Shown: positions 12,360-24,309 of the stretch, piece after piece
Layout of the letters: each line of letters begins with the position of its first letter
How positions within the stretch are numbered: position 1 is the first letter of the stretch
Source of the DNA: Cristatella mucedo
Lineage: Eukaryota; Bryozoa; Phylactolaemata; Cristatellidae
Assembly: GCA_009760855.2 (NCBI GenBank)
Contig: WPIO01000146.1
Location: 310,001 to 374,000, forward strand
Length of the DNA: 64,000 nucleotides
Direction: 5' to 3'
Notes under the pieces: model-generated
What the model was told of the DNA's origin: nothing
The model's input: only the letters and a program-made list of their open reading frames with translations
Databases searched by the model: none
Position numbers and translations under genes: made by a program

Positions 12360-12835
12360 TGCAGTTAGACCTTAGCAAATTGAAAATGAGGTACCCTGCG
12401 GCTACCTAATGCGTTCAGGGAAAAAAGAGCTCTCCTTCATCAGACTCCATACCATAATATCTTGGGTTTTCATTGGCAGACCAACTTATCTCAGCCATAA
12501 CGGAGATTTTTAGTGCTTCTCTTGAAAAATGGTTGCACAAAAGTCCTTCAAATCGGCTACCATTAGAAAAGATACTTAAAATGTCAGGATTAAATAAAGA
12601 GGTCCTTGAAAACTATCGCTCAGTTTCCATTTGTCAATTTTCGTCAAAGTTCTTGAAAACGTTGTCGTTAAGCAGCTGGTAGCACATATTTAAACTCTTC
12701 ATCGTATAACCAATGATGACATCACATGCAGCAACAATCACTTGAATGTCACTGGCCTAGATCTGTCTAGCGCTGCTATATCTATCAGCTGCCTTCAACA
12801 GTTGTGATCACAATATCCTACTTAAACGATTGGTA
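12360..12835 (+). mobile_element. LINE-B copy, N-terminal RT part (left of an insertion)
   Basis: Encodes the start of a CR1-like RT: LNKEVLENYRSVSICQFSSK (the ...NYRPVS block) and later SISAAFNSCDHNILLKRL (motif A; the catalytic Asp position is lost). It is interrupted at about 12836 by non-LINE DNA and resumes near 13157. Motifs B to D are deleted. Confidence 0.75.
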
Positions 12836-13156
12836 ACAGCTGTCGGTCTGGCAGACTCGGCACTCGTGTAGTGTTGTGTAGGCGCCTGTGGCTTCTCGGC
12901 TGAGATATATGCCCCGCCTGCTGCGGATGGTTGAGCCTTCGACGTAAGCCTGTGGCCCACCACTGAGGCACTCACGTATCTGTGGTGAGTCAGTAAGTCC
13001 CAGCTTGAATATGTACCCGCTGGGGGAATAAAGACGAGCCTCTCGTTCACCACTCACGTTCGCCGGCTCGTGCCTTTGTATGTCCGTGAGACTCCACTAG
13101 CGCTGATGCCGCCTGAGACACAGTAATGTGTCTCAGGCGGCAGCAGCGCTAGTGGA
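12836..13156 (+). mobile_element. LTR-like or foldback insert inside LINE-B
   Basis: About 320 bp unrelated to LINE-B. It contains GAATAAAG (13026-13033), resembling an LTR polyadenylation signal, followed by a GC-rich stretch and a near-perfect 29-bp inverted repeat at its right end. It could be a solo LTR or a small foldback element. No paired LTR, clear TG...CA ends or target duplication were found. Confidence 0.35.
13093..13156. repeat. 29-bp inverted repeat (hairpin/cruciform)
   Basis: The left arm is 13093-13121 and the right arm 13128-13156, with a 6-base spacer AGTAAT and one mismatch. Both arms contain GCCGCCTGAGACAC or its complement. Such a stem would be very stable as RNA or as a DNA cruciform. 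Confidence 0.9.
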
Positions 13157-13252
13157 TGTTAGTAATGCATGTAAAATTTTTAAATCCCAGAGGTTGATCG
13201 TGTGCCTCCTTTGTTAAAAGAGCTAGGATGGCGGCCGGTTGATCAACGGATG
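13157..13252 (+). mobile_element. LINE-B, segment between LTR-like insert and SINE-1
   Basis: Matches the LINE-B stretch AGCTAGGATGGC, GGCCGGTTGATCAACGGATG found in the copies at 11640 and 58040. It is cut by a SINE-1 insertion. The last 8 bases (13245-13252) are the left target-site duplication. Confidence 0.8.
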
Positions 13253-13444
13253 AGCCGTGATGGCAGACTAGGTAAGGCACACTAGCCAAGGCGGCTGCCT
13301 TTCACGACCTCGGTCCCAATGTCATTGGTTCTAATCCTGTGGTGGGCGATCCTGTATCGCCAGTGCAAGTGGTGGTGATTGCCTTGAAGGTTCTTCCGTC
13401 GCTATAAAAAAGAGGCTGCGAAATAAGCTAGTATTTATTCATTT
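13253..13444 (+). mobile_element. SINE-1 copy with 8-bp target duplication
   Basis: 192 bp, plus strand. It begins GAGCCGTGATGGC-like, has a tRNA-like head with a degraded B-box (GGTTCTAATCC), and ends with CTATAAAAAAGAGGCTG and a TAGTATTTATT tail. It is flanked by AACGGATG on both sides (13245-13252 and 13445-13452), which fixes the borders and shows insertion into an existing LINE-B. Confidence 0.92.
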
Positions 13445-13905
13445 AACGGATGTGGAGTAAAGCTTTTTTGCTGAACCACAAGGCCTGGCACCATTTGGTA
13501 CCACCATACCCAGCTGAACTGCAGCAACGGTATCAGCCTACTCGTGCCCTCAGATCCTTTATTGACAATGCATTAGCTGTTCTAAATTTCAGCTTAGAGA
13601 CTGTTGGCAAACGTAGCTCTAGTAATGTGGGTCATAGACTATAGAACCTACTTCCAAAATTCTAAAGTACCTACGTCTACTCTCCTGCTGCCAACTATTG
13701 CAATCCTTTCTAGCCGTCCTAAGCTGCTACTGCCAAGCTAATCAATACCTCAACTCGTCTCCTGACTAAGCTATGAAATCTGTTTGCTACCGAATACATG
13801 CCAAAAGTCACTTAGGCTTTGAGTGGGCTACAGAAAATTCTCATGCATTACACCCACACAACAATCGTGGCTTTAGGGAGTTACAGACAAAGATGTCCTC
13901 CATTT
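13445..13905 (+). mobile_element. LINE-B 3' part (right of SINE-1)
   Basis: Continues the interrupted LINE-B: frame pieces AELQQRYQPTRALRSFIDNA and FSLETVGKRSSSNVGHRL equal the C-terminal RT block. The 3' UTR fades into GGGAGTTACAGACAAAGATG near 13900, the counterpart of the terminal GTTACAGACGGAGATAC in other copies. Confidence 0.85.
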
Positions 13906-14174
13906 CACTTCTTGTGTTAGTAATGCATAGCAGTACCACATCTACGCATCGTACAAGTACATGAGGGTAGAAATCGAATATTTTAATGGGAACACAACAT
14001 CACTATCTATGTGAAGAGCAGAGCATTTTAGTTCGATCACAGGCTTGGGTTCCTTATGAGTAGTAGCTCTTTTACTCATCGCATAGTTCAGGAAATTGGC
14101 CAACATCCAGCAGCAAATGTGTGCAAATCAAGCGTTCAGTTTTTTAGTCGTAGCAGCAGATACAACGGGTTACA
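13906..14174. other. Unassigned DNA
   Basis: Spacer between a LINE-B and a LINE-A copy. Nothing recognised. Confidence 0.4.
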
Positions 14175-14363
14175 TATTAACTAACATCGTTATTATGTCA
14201 TTAGCCTCAGGTCATGTTCCAACACCTTTAAAAAAAGCTGTAGTCAGGCCACGTCTCAAGAAAGTGACACTGGACGAAGAGAACTTGAGCAACTACCGCC
14301 CAGTCTCCCTTCTAAAATTTCTATCAAAGACACTGCAACTGGTCATGGAAGACCAACTCATAT

Positions 14364-14835
<472 letters not shown>

Positions 14836-16359
14836 AACTCATATTGAAACCTCAAACCTTGCTGGTAAGTTGCAGTCTGGCTTTAGAGCGAATCACTCCT
14901 CAGAGTCAGCACTGCTTAGGGTGTACAACGACCTACTTAGGAATGCAGACATAGGTGGAGTGTCTCTGGTTGTTTTGCTCAATCTTTCGGCAGCTTTTGA
15001 TACTATCGACCACAAAATTCTTCGAGAGCGCCTCTCATCTCTCCTCGGCATCACTGGCCCTGCTCTGCAATGGTTCAGATCATATCTCAGTGGGAGACTC
15101 CAGAATACTGACGTGAATAGATAAAGATGATCCAAGGTACCTCTGAAATATGGGGTACCTCAGGGCTCCGTGCTAGGTCCGCTTCTTTTCACGGTTTATA
15201 CTCTCCCTCTTGCTGATGTGATTGCCAAGCACAATCTAGTTTTTCACTTTTATGCAGATGACACTCAGTTGTAAATTTGCTTTGATCCCTTCCAGCCTTC
15301 GAGCACCTCGAATTCTCTCAACTCACTAGCTGCATGTAGTGATGGCATCCGCATGTGGATGGCAGCAAGTTTTCTAAAACTAAAAGATGATAAAACTAAC
15401 TTACTAGTTATGGGCAAACCCAGTGTGAATCACAAATTGGAAAGGCTGACGATCAAAACTGGCTCTTCCAGCATATCTCTTGTTGAATCAGCTCGAAATC
15501 TAGGTGTCATGTTCCAATGTGACCTCTCGTCAGACGACCATATCAGCTCCACAGACAAATCTGCCTATTTTCAGCTACATAACATTGCTAAAATTTGGGC
15601 TTGTTTAGATAAGGATACCATGTCTAAGTTGGTCCATGCATTTGTGATATCCCGACTTGACTTCTGTAACTCGCTGCTTGATGGCCAGCCGACACATGCA
15701 ATCAGGCGATTACAGCTTGTGCAAAACTCGGCAGCTAGGCTTGTCTGTCGTGAACGTCGCAGTTGCCACATCACACCCCTTCTCGCCGACCTGCACTGGC
15801 TACCAATCAAGCAACGGATCGATTTCAAGGTTTTGTCGCTCAATTTGAGGTCACTTCATTCTTTGGCTCCAGCCTATCTCTCAGATCTACTCCCACACCA
15901 GGCGGCTTTTCGGAATCAAACAGTTCACCAATACCTCGTACAAAGCTCAAATCCTTTGGAGACCGTGCATTTAGTTCGGATGCTCCTAAAGCCTGGAACT
16001 CCCTCTCGACTTTCGTCAGAACATTCCCTGACCTGACCACATATAAAAAGAACTTTGAAAAAACCTATTTAGGACAGCATTTAGTGGGTCTCTGTGATTC
16101 GTCCTTGATGTAGTTATGCGTGCTGACATTGTGTGCTGCCTATAACCACCTTTGCATGCTGGCCCTGTGCATGTCACCCCTAACCACGTTGGTAATGTTG
16201 TTTATCAAGCATGATATTACTCACGATTCAATCGCATTTCCTTTTCCAGCAAATGTAAAGTGCCTAGCAAGAGATTGAGTTCTCCGAGGGTGCTTCATCA
16301 AGTGCATTATTATTTATATTCTTATTATAGTATTATAACAGCAATGGTAATACTTTGGT

Positions 16360-17250
16360 TATTTTTCCCACAGAGAACTCGATCACTTTCTAATTACTCT
16401 ACTGTTCTGTACAGGAAGCAAGATCACGTGGTTTGCACTAACTCAATTACTACAAGCATACCAACGTTAGGGGTGACATGTGCAGGGTCAACATGCAAAA
16501 ATGGTTTAGAAGCAGCGTGCACAGTGTCACCATGCATAAGCACGCAAATTAGGATTCACAAGAACCCACAACATGTTGTCATAAATACTTGTATTTTTAG
16601 TTTGTTTTTAAATGTGGTCTAATCAGGGGACATAGTGATGCCAGTCGGAAGTGAGTTCCAGGCTTTAGGAACATGGGAACTAAAGACACGGTGTAATAAT
16701 AAAAATAATACACGTGATAAAGCACCCTCAGAGAACTCACTCTCTTTCTATACACATTAAATTTGCTGCAAAGGAAACACGATCGGAGGGTTCGTCTTCA
16801 AAGGATTTAACGTTTGCATGTGGTATAGGCAAACCATTAGATTCCAAAAAGCTAGTGATATGATACTGAGCATGTGTGGTAGTATTTCTAATAGGTAGGA
16901 TGGAGCTAAAGAATGAAGGGACCTAATAGTGAGTGACAGAACCTTGAAGGTGATGCATTTCTTGACTGGAAGCCAATGCAGGTTCGCGTACGACAGACAA
17001 ACCTAGCTGCAGCGTTTTGCAAAGCGCCCTTGCCCTGGCCGGTAGACCAGCAAGCAGTGAGTTACAGAAGTCAAAACGGGATGTCACAAATGCATGGACC
17101 AATTTTCACGTGGTGTCCCTGTCTAAACCAGCCTACATTGTAGAATGTTATGCAGCTGAAAATAGGCAGACTTGACAGCAGATCTGAAGTGGCCGTCTAG
17201 TGAAAGATCACCTTGGAATCAGAGGCCTAGATTTCGAGCAGATTCCACAG
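16360..17250 (-). mobile_element. LINE-A 3' part with a nested tail
   Basis: Reverse-complement 3' end of LINE-A: decayed hairpin (16375-16400), 3' UTR with the conserved TGACATG/GCATGC blocks (16470-16560), then the RT C-terminus in decayed form up to about 17250. It is interrupted at about 16693-16800 by a second minus-strand LINE-A tail. Many substitutions; an old copy. Confidence 0.85.
16693..16800 (-). mobile_element. Nested LINE-A tail-only insertion (about 105 bp)
   Basis: AATAATAAAAATAATACACG, then GATAAAGCACCCTCAGAGAA, hairpin, and GCTGCAAAGGAAACACGATC, inserted in the middle of the host's CACGG...TCTCCAAAGG-equivalent sequence. Same strand as the host. Confidence 0.75.
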
Positions 17251-17261
17251 GGCGAATGCAA

Positions 17262-18875
17262 CATGCATAGCTATCATAATAAAAATGTCATTAGCCTCAC
17301 TTCAAGTCCAAGTGCCTTTAAAAAAGGCTGTGGTCAAGCCAAGACTCAAGAAAGAAGCACTAGACAGAGCAAATTTCAACACTCTTTGTCAGTCGCCATC
17401 CTACCGTTTCTTTTGAAAACACTAAAATGAGTCGTGGCAGATCATCTGAACTCATACATTGAACATTACTAGTAAGTTCCAGTCTGGTTTCAGAGCTCAT
17501 CACTCCACAGAGTCGGCATTGCTCGGGTGTAAGCAACCAACTTAGGAATGCTGACTTAGGTAGAGTCTCTCTGTTTCGTTCGATCTTTCGGCAACTTCAA
17601 GTCCTTGATTGAAAGCCTGTCATCTCGACCAGGAAACACTGGCATGGCATTGCAATGGTTCAGGTCTTATCTCAGCTGGAGGCTATAAAGTAAAGTAATG
17701 ATGTGAACGGAAAGAGATTATCTGAGGAATCTCTGAAATACGGGGTACCTCAGGGGTTTGTGCTTGGTCCTATTCTCAAGTTTCAGACTCTCTTTCTAAC
17801 TGATGTGATTGCCACGCAAAATCTAAGCTTCTGCTGCTATGCCGATGACACTCAAGTGTACCGTTGCTTTGGCTCTCCCAGCACTCCAGCACATCAAATT
17901 CTCTCAACTCCCCTGGAGCATGTATTAATGACATCTGCACATGGATGGCAGCAAATGTTCCTAGCTTGAATGATGATAACACCAACTTGCCGCTTACAGG
18001 CAAACCAAGTGTAAGACAGGAATTGGAAAAAAAGGCAAAAGCTGTGACAATCGACTGTGCCAGCATGTCTCCTGTTGAATCTGCACGAAATCTAGGTGTC
18101 ACGTTCCAAAATGAACTTTCACTAGACGACCACGTCAGCTCAGCTGTCGTCTGCCTACTTTAAGCTACATAACATAAACAATTCGGGCTTGTTTAAAGAG
18201 CGATACCACTTCTAAATTGATCCGTGCATATGTGACATCAGGCCCTGACTTCTGTAACTCACTGCTTGCTTGTCTAACGGCCTGTACAATCAGGCGCTTC
18301 CAGTTTTTACAAAAATTTGAAGCCAGGCTTGTCTGTCGTGAACGTCGCATTTGCTACATCGCCCTACTTCTCATGAACCTGCACTGGCTCCCAAGCAACA
18401 GCATATCGACTTCCTGGTTCTGTCACTAGCCTTTAGGTGCCTTCATTCTCTGGTTCCAGGCTACCAATCAGAACTAGGTCACCGTGAGGTTAGGCATCAT
18501 GCCATCTGTCTCTACGATTAAAATAATTTAGCTTTTCCTCGAGCTAACCGCAAGTCCAGTGTATACCGTGCCGGCTGGCCATATGCTCCTAATAGAGGCA
18601 CTCATTACTGACTGACGGTAAGTTACTTTTACTTTATCCTTACTTTACGACATTTAAAAGAACCTTTAATGCACCGGTTCCTTACAACATTTGCTGGGTA
18701 CTTTGTGTACTTAAGCATGCTTACAGTGCATACGTTATCACTAACCATATTATTATCCATGTTGACACTGTGTATGTTACCCTAACCATAGGTCGGGCGG
18801 CCTTTACTGGGTATGCAAAGTGAATAGAGGGAGATTAAGTTCTTACAAGGTGGTCAACAAACGTTTTATTATCAT
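17262..18875 (+). mobile_element. Old LINE-A copy, RT to 3' tail
   Basis: A heavily diverged plus-strand copy. Pieces in shifted frames: decayed SLTSSPSAFKKG, KYGVPQGFVLGPILKF (motif B), FCCYADDTQVY (catalytic box retained), RNLGVTFQNELSLDDHVSS, and the LVCRERR block near 18320. An insertion of about 150 bp at 18490-18640 separates the RT end from the 3' UTR. A degraded hairpin and ATT remnant close it near 18840-18875. Confidence 0.8.
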
Positions 18876-19010
18876 GCAGGTGGAACCTAATACGTGGCTA
18901 ACCTAGCAAAATCAGTACTTACCATTAACGATTTCGATGTACAGAAAAGTCTTTAAGGCGATTATGCACAACCCTCCGAGTCCCATTTTACAGGTATTGG
19001 CAGTGAGGAA
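18876..19010. other. Unassigned spacer
   Basis: Nothing recognised. Confidence 0.4.
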
Positions 19011-20080
19011 GTGCCTTTGACGGGTTAGAAGGACCGGGAAACTCCCGGGCGGGGGGGGGGCTTTCCCGGATACCGGCCTTGGCCTTTAAGACCAAACCTA
19101 TTGGTCTAAAAATAAATTAACAGCCATCGCCGGAGTTGATAGATCGAAAATCGTCACGTCTGAGCTGCTTCGGCATCGCTGTTGGGCGAATATTTATTTG
19201 CCCAGTCCTAAACCTAGCTCTCCGTGCTAATTGGTAGCAAATGCCGCGATAGAACTCGCTCGGGTTGCAGGGGCTTGGATTTTTACCCAGGCTAGGTTCG
19301 GTTGGCTGGGACCGGGCGGCTATTGTGAGGGTAAGGGTCACCGGCTAGGCCGGGGTCGAACCTACAGCGCGTTTGGTGACGTGAGGTCACCGGGGCTCGT
19401 GGGTAAGAGAAGTCGGCCGAGTAAGTCGTGGTGTTGGAGGCTCCCGGTCTCGCCGAGTTATGCACCTGGATGGTTGCAGGCGTGCTCCGGCGATGCGGCC
19501 AAGCACGCAAGGCGACGAGTGCCCAAGGCCCGAGCTGAGCTGGACAGCCCGCTCGTTGTTGAGACTTGTATATTCCGCGTTCTCCGTGTAGCGTGTTCGT
19601 GACCTAGCGTGTGCTTGCTCTTTCGGCGGAAGCTCTCCACGGTTGTGGACGTCCGCTCTGTCTATCCCAGAGTGCTCAGCTAGCCGGGTCTGGGACGGCG
19701 TACGCGTGTACTGATGGGACTGAGAACCAACACTTTTGTTCGCGCTTGCCGCGTCATCCCGCGCCCCTATAGTGTTCTTTGTTCAGGACCCTCCCTGTAG
19801 ATTTGTTTAGTTCCCCTGTTGTTTTTGGCGCATGCTTTATCATAAAGAGGTTTAACCTGACGGCCGCTCGTCTTACCCTAGCTCAGCGGCGTGGCGAGCG
19901 GCAGCGTGGCTGTAGTATCGCGGGTTTGGCGGGAACTAGCCTTTGACCTCTGGAACTCGGCTACAGATTTAGCAGTGAGCCCGTGCTTCTGCCTACTCTA
20001 GTCCTACATTGTGTAGGGCTGTGCCCTCTCTCCTAAGAGCAGCAGCTAGCATTTGCTGGTCTCACTGGAAGTTCCTAACG
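19010..20080 (+). other. GC-rich block, LTR-like features
   Basis: About 1 kb with clearly higher GC and CpG than its flanks, including an 11-base G run near 19056-19066. A 123-codon plus frame (19231-19602) overlaps opposing frames and shows no domain. Around 19850 there is ATAAAGAGG followed by a GC-rich stretch and TTGGCGGGAACTAGCC, loosely like the poly(A)/R-U5/primer-binding part of an LTR retroelement. No second LTR or gag/pol was found. It could equally be a CpG-rich regulatory region. Confidence 0.3.
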
Positions 20081-20083
20081 ATG

Positions 20084-20455
20084 TCATGCCTTGTGAAAAG
20101 GGTGGAACGAATTACTCAAATACTCAGCAATCAGCTCGAATAATCCAAAAATCGACAGGGAATCGTCAGTGTGCAGCTCATATTTCGTGTGAGTTTTGTA
20201 GCACTGATTGACTGCCAATGCATTGGCAAGTACCGAAATCCCGATTACCAGACGTTTGCCAATGCAGACGATTGCCATGAATCCAAAAGTTTCACATCTA
20301 TTCCGATAAACTTTCGTCTTCACAGTAAATTTTAATGATTCTAGACAGTATGAAAAAGAGTTTGTTAAGAGTTCGCTTGTATTTGCCGTGATGAAGCAAG
20401 CAGGCGTTAGCATTGTAATAGCGCTAAAGGAAATGCAACGAATACAGAACCGCAA
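20084..20455 (-). other. Unassigned open frame (123 codons)
   Basis: Open on the minus strand for 123 codons and ending at a stop at 20084. The start is not an ATG I can confirm; the first internal Met is near residue 15. The sequence has several hydrophobic stretches (ISFSAITMLTPACFI; FGFMAIVCIGKRLVIGISVL) and scattered cysteines, so it could be a membrane-protein exon. I do not recognise the family, and no flanking splice sites were convincing. Confidence 0.25.
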
Positions 20456-20841
20456 CGGTCGTAAATATGAGAACTATAAAAAACGTTATTGCAAGAGATA
20501 ATTTACATTACACAAACAATCACAAGATTCCAAGTGCAAGACAAACTTTTTGAAAAGGCGGCAGCCGCCGATTGTAGCTTGTCCTATACCAAACCAAAGT
20601 TTTTGATTTACTCGAAGCTGTGGACAGAATGCAGAAAATCCTTAATAATTCATATAACGGATGATTTCATCTAAAATACATGCCAAATTTATGATTCACT
20701 GCTCTGTAAATAGGTACCACATTTACCCATTAAACTTTCGTCCGACCTTCACCTTGTTCCAGGTGCAGTCTTCTGGGCTGGCAGACTATGCTTGATGTAT
20801 CACCAAATGAGGGCACAGGCAGTCGTAAAGCCTTGTGCGTC
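20456..20841. other. Unassigned DNA
   Basis: No repeat or gene recognised. Confidence 0.4.
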
Positions 20842-21250
20842 ATCAATAATAATAATAATAACAATAATGCACTTAATAAAGCGCCCTCAGAGAACTAAAT
20901 CTCTTTCTAGGCGTTTCATAGTTGCTGCAAAGGGAAGCACGATTGAATGGTGAGTAATATCATGCTTGATAAACATGAATAACATGGCTAGGGGCGACAT
21001 GCACAGGGTCAGCGTGCAAATGTGGTTAGTGGCAGCACGAACAGTGTCAGCAAGCATAAGCAGATGAAGGAAGAATCACAGGGACCCACTAAATGCTGTC
21101 CTAAATAGGTGTGTTTTTAATTTCTTTTCAAATGCGGTCAAGTCTGGGGATGTTCTGACGAAAGTCGAGAGGGAGTTCCTGGCTTTGGGAGAATACGAAC
21201 TAAATGCATGGTCTCCAAAGGATTTGAGGTTTGTACGAGGTATAATATCG
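20842..21250 (-). mobile_element. LINE-A 3' end
   Basis: (AAT)n with one AAC, hairpin, complete 3' UTR and the last RT codons in reverse complement, ending where TTTGTACGAGGTATA stops matching. About 400 bp; 5'-truncated. Confidence 0.9.
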
Positions 21251-21324
21251 GTCAGTTACTAAAACGATATGCGTGGAGTACAGTTTGGCAGATTCCTGAG
21301 TTAATATGCTTCGTAGTTTGAAGA

Positions 21325-22535
21325 ACGAGGGCCTCTCATCTCACCTGGGCCGCTGGCACTGCACTGCACTGCAATTAATCAGGTCTGTGAATCAACCAAG
21401 ATCATCCAATAACCGAGGAGCCCCTGAAATACGAGGGACCTCGGGGCTAAATGCTAGGCCCGGTTCTTTTCATGGTTTATACTCTCCCTCTTGCTGATGT
21501 GATTGCCAAGCACAATCTAGGCTTTCACTTTTATGCGGATGACACTCAGTCGTACCTTTGCTTTGATCCCTCCTAGCCTTCGAGCACCTCAAATTCTCTC
21601 AACTCACTTGCTGCATGTATTGATGACATCCGCACAGCAAATTTTCTAAAACTAAGCGATGATAAAACTAACTTATTATTTATGTGCAAAACCAGTGTAA
21701 TTCAAAAACTTGAAAGGCTAATGCTTAAAAGTGGCTCTGCCAGCATGTATCTGTTAAATCAACTCGAAATCCAGGTGTCATGTTCCAAAGGACCTCTCGT
21801 TAGACGACCGCATCAGCTCCACAATCAAGTCTGCCTACTTTCACATACATAACATCGCTAAAATTCGGGCTTGTCTAGATAAAGATACGACGTCTAAGTT
21901 GGTCCATGCATTCGTGACATCTCGTCTTGACTTCTGTAACTCAGTGCTTGCTGGTCTATCGGCCTGTGTAGTCAGGCTCTTACAGCTGGTGCAAAATTCT
22001 GAAACCAGGCTTGTCTGTCGTGAGCATCGCAGTTGCCACATCACGCCACTTCTCGCCGACCTGCACTGGCTCCCAGTCATGCAGCACATCAACCAAGTTT
22101 TGTCATCACTTTCACGTCCCTTTATTCTTCGGCTCCAGCCTACCTGTCAGATCTACTGCCCCACCAAACTAGGCATCGTATCACCTGCTTTTCAGAATCC
22201 AACTGTTTACATATACCTCTGACAAACCTAAAATTCTTTGGAGACCATGCATTTAGTTCTCCCCCTCCCAATGCCTGAAGCTCACTCCCGAATTGCCTCG
22301 CGACATCTCCTGACTTGACCACATGAAACATAAATTAAAAACGTACCTTTTATGACTAAGTTTAGTGGGTATCTGTGATTCGTTGTTTATGTACTTATGC
22401 ATGTTGACACTGTGCATGCAGCCGCTAATTACACTTGCACGTAGACCCTGTGCATGCCACCCCTAAACATGTTATTCCTGAGTTCTCTGAGGATACATTA
22501 TCAAGTGTGTTATTATTATTATTATTGTTCTTATT
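21325..22535 (+). mobile_element. LINE-A copy, RT to 3' tail
   Basis: Begins inside the RT just after motif A (GLSSHLGRW, LQLIRS) and runs to the ATT tail. The catalytic box is FYADDTQS. A frame at 21899-22222 carries FVTSRLDFCNSVLAGL and the decayed LVCREHR block. Several indels; inactive. It starts about 75 bp from the 5' edge of the minus copy 20842-21250. Confidence 0.88.
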
Positions 22536-22539
22536 ATGC

Positions 22540-23995
22540 GGTATCCCTGTCTAAGCAAGCCCGAGTTTTAGTAATGCTGCGTAGCTGAAAGTTGGCAGAC
22601 TTGACTGTGAAGCGGATGTAGTCGTCTAATAAAAGGTCACTTTAGAACGACACCTAGATTTTGTACTGATTCAATTGGAGATATGCTTGCGTGGCCAATT
22701 TTGAGCATTACCTTTTCCAATTTCTGAATCACACTTGATTTGCTCATAACTAGTAAGTTGGTTTTATCATAATCGAGTTTTAGAAAATGTGCTGCCATCA
22801 ATGTGTGGATGCCGTCAATACGTGCAGCAAGAGTTTACGGAGAATTTCGCATGTTCAAGGGATCAAAGAAACGATACAAGTGAAAGCCATCTGCATAGAA
22901 GTGAAATCGTAAATTGCGCTTGGGGATTACATCGGCATCGAGGGAGAGTGCATACTATAAAAAGAAGCGAATCGAAAGCAGAGCCCCAAGCAGAGACCCT
23001 ATTCTTAAGCGATTCCTACGGTGATCTGACATAGGACCCGAACAATTGCAATGAAGTGCCCAGTGTTGCCCAGATGAGATTGGATTCCCCCAATATGGAC
23101 TTGGTGTTCAATAGCATCAAAACCCTCCGAAAGATTGAACGAAACAAGCCAAGTCAGCATTCCTATAAGGTTCTATACATTCGAAGGAATGCCAACTCTG
23201 TGGACTGATTAACTCCAAAATCAGACTGAAACTTACTAGCTAGGTTTGAGATCTCAACGAATGGGTTGAGCTGGTCTGCCATGACTCATTCTAATGTGTT
23301 TGATAGGAACAGTAGAAGGGAGACCAGACGGAAGTTGCTCAAGTCCCCTTGGTCTAGCTTTGCTTTCGTCATCAGTGGCCTCACAACAGCTTCTTTGAAA
23401 GACGCAGGGACTTGACCTGCGGCTAAAGGCATCTGTTTCCTGTCAGTTATGCAATTAGTTGTGGCAGCCAGCAGTAGATCTAACCATCCTAGAAATAGGA
23501 CAGTGGGAGAAGGCCCCACAGGAGGACTAGTAGTCTTCTTTGACTGGGAGATACATTTCAGGATTAGATAACTCGCTGACTCCTTGAATTCGACATCGAG
23601 GTAGTGCACGAAATAGATTGACACGAGTTCTGTGTTGATGTAATTGAGTGACAAGGGAATGATACAAGGGGAATGGTACCACTTTAGAGATGTTGCCTCT
23701 GATCTTGTCTATCTTGCTGACAAAGAAGCTAGAGAAGCGATCGGCTAGGTCACTACGAGGACCACATGGTAGGGTAGGAGTGGTTAAGATGACGGTTGAT
23801 GGTATACATAAGCTTTTTTGAGTTGTGCATCTGTGATTAAATATTATTTTTAAGAAATTGGAATTTGCCTTTGATAGGATCGACTGGTACGATCTACTCT
23901 AGTTTTCATGTGCCCAAAGATGGATAGATAATATTGATCTTTTAATACTTTCTCAAGCTTGAGCTTAGTAGGCCTAGCTAGTTTAGCATCTCAAT
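22540..23995 (-). mobile_element. LINE-A copy, linker and RT, lacking the 3' end
   Basis: Reverse complement of the LINE-A RT. From right to left: linker near 23995 (counterpart of AAACTAGCCAAGTCTAC), the CDDLAD-equivalent at about 23740, RT N-terminus with FRLVSLLLFLSNTLE (23290), motif region, and the segment up to the end of the RT palm near 22550. The 3' UTR and tail are absent. The left end abuts the ATT tail of the plus copy. Confidence 0.85.
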
Positions 23996-24309
23996 TAAAC
24001 TGTAGCCCAAGAAATGAAATCCACAACCTACACTTTCAAATACAGCGAGGCTTAATACCATTCTGCCTGCTAGTAACAACTCCTTGGATGTGCAATAACA
24101 TACGTACGTCAGACTTCAGCTCTAATCTCACAGGCCTGTTCGTATCTTTGATAGGAACGGTAGTTTTCCATGTGCTTGTTCGAGCCTATTCAACAGGCAG
24201 GATCGAACAAGGGTGTTCCTGCTGTTTAGGTGGGGTCTTGCCACTCCCAAAATGCAGGTTTGCCTAATGCTACTTTCTGCCTGAAAATACTGGTTTTGGA
24301 GCTCAACGT
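23996..24309. other. Unassigned DNA
   Basis: Nothing recognised beyond a short open frame with no domain. Confidence 0.4.

Noticed and set aside
20842..21250. Twin-priming (5' inversion) of one LINE-A with 21325-22535
   Set aside because: Both fragments carry their own 3' tail, so they are separate insertions rather than one inverted insertion.
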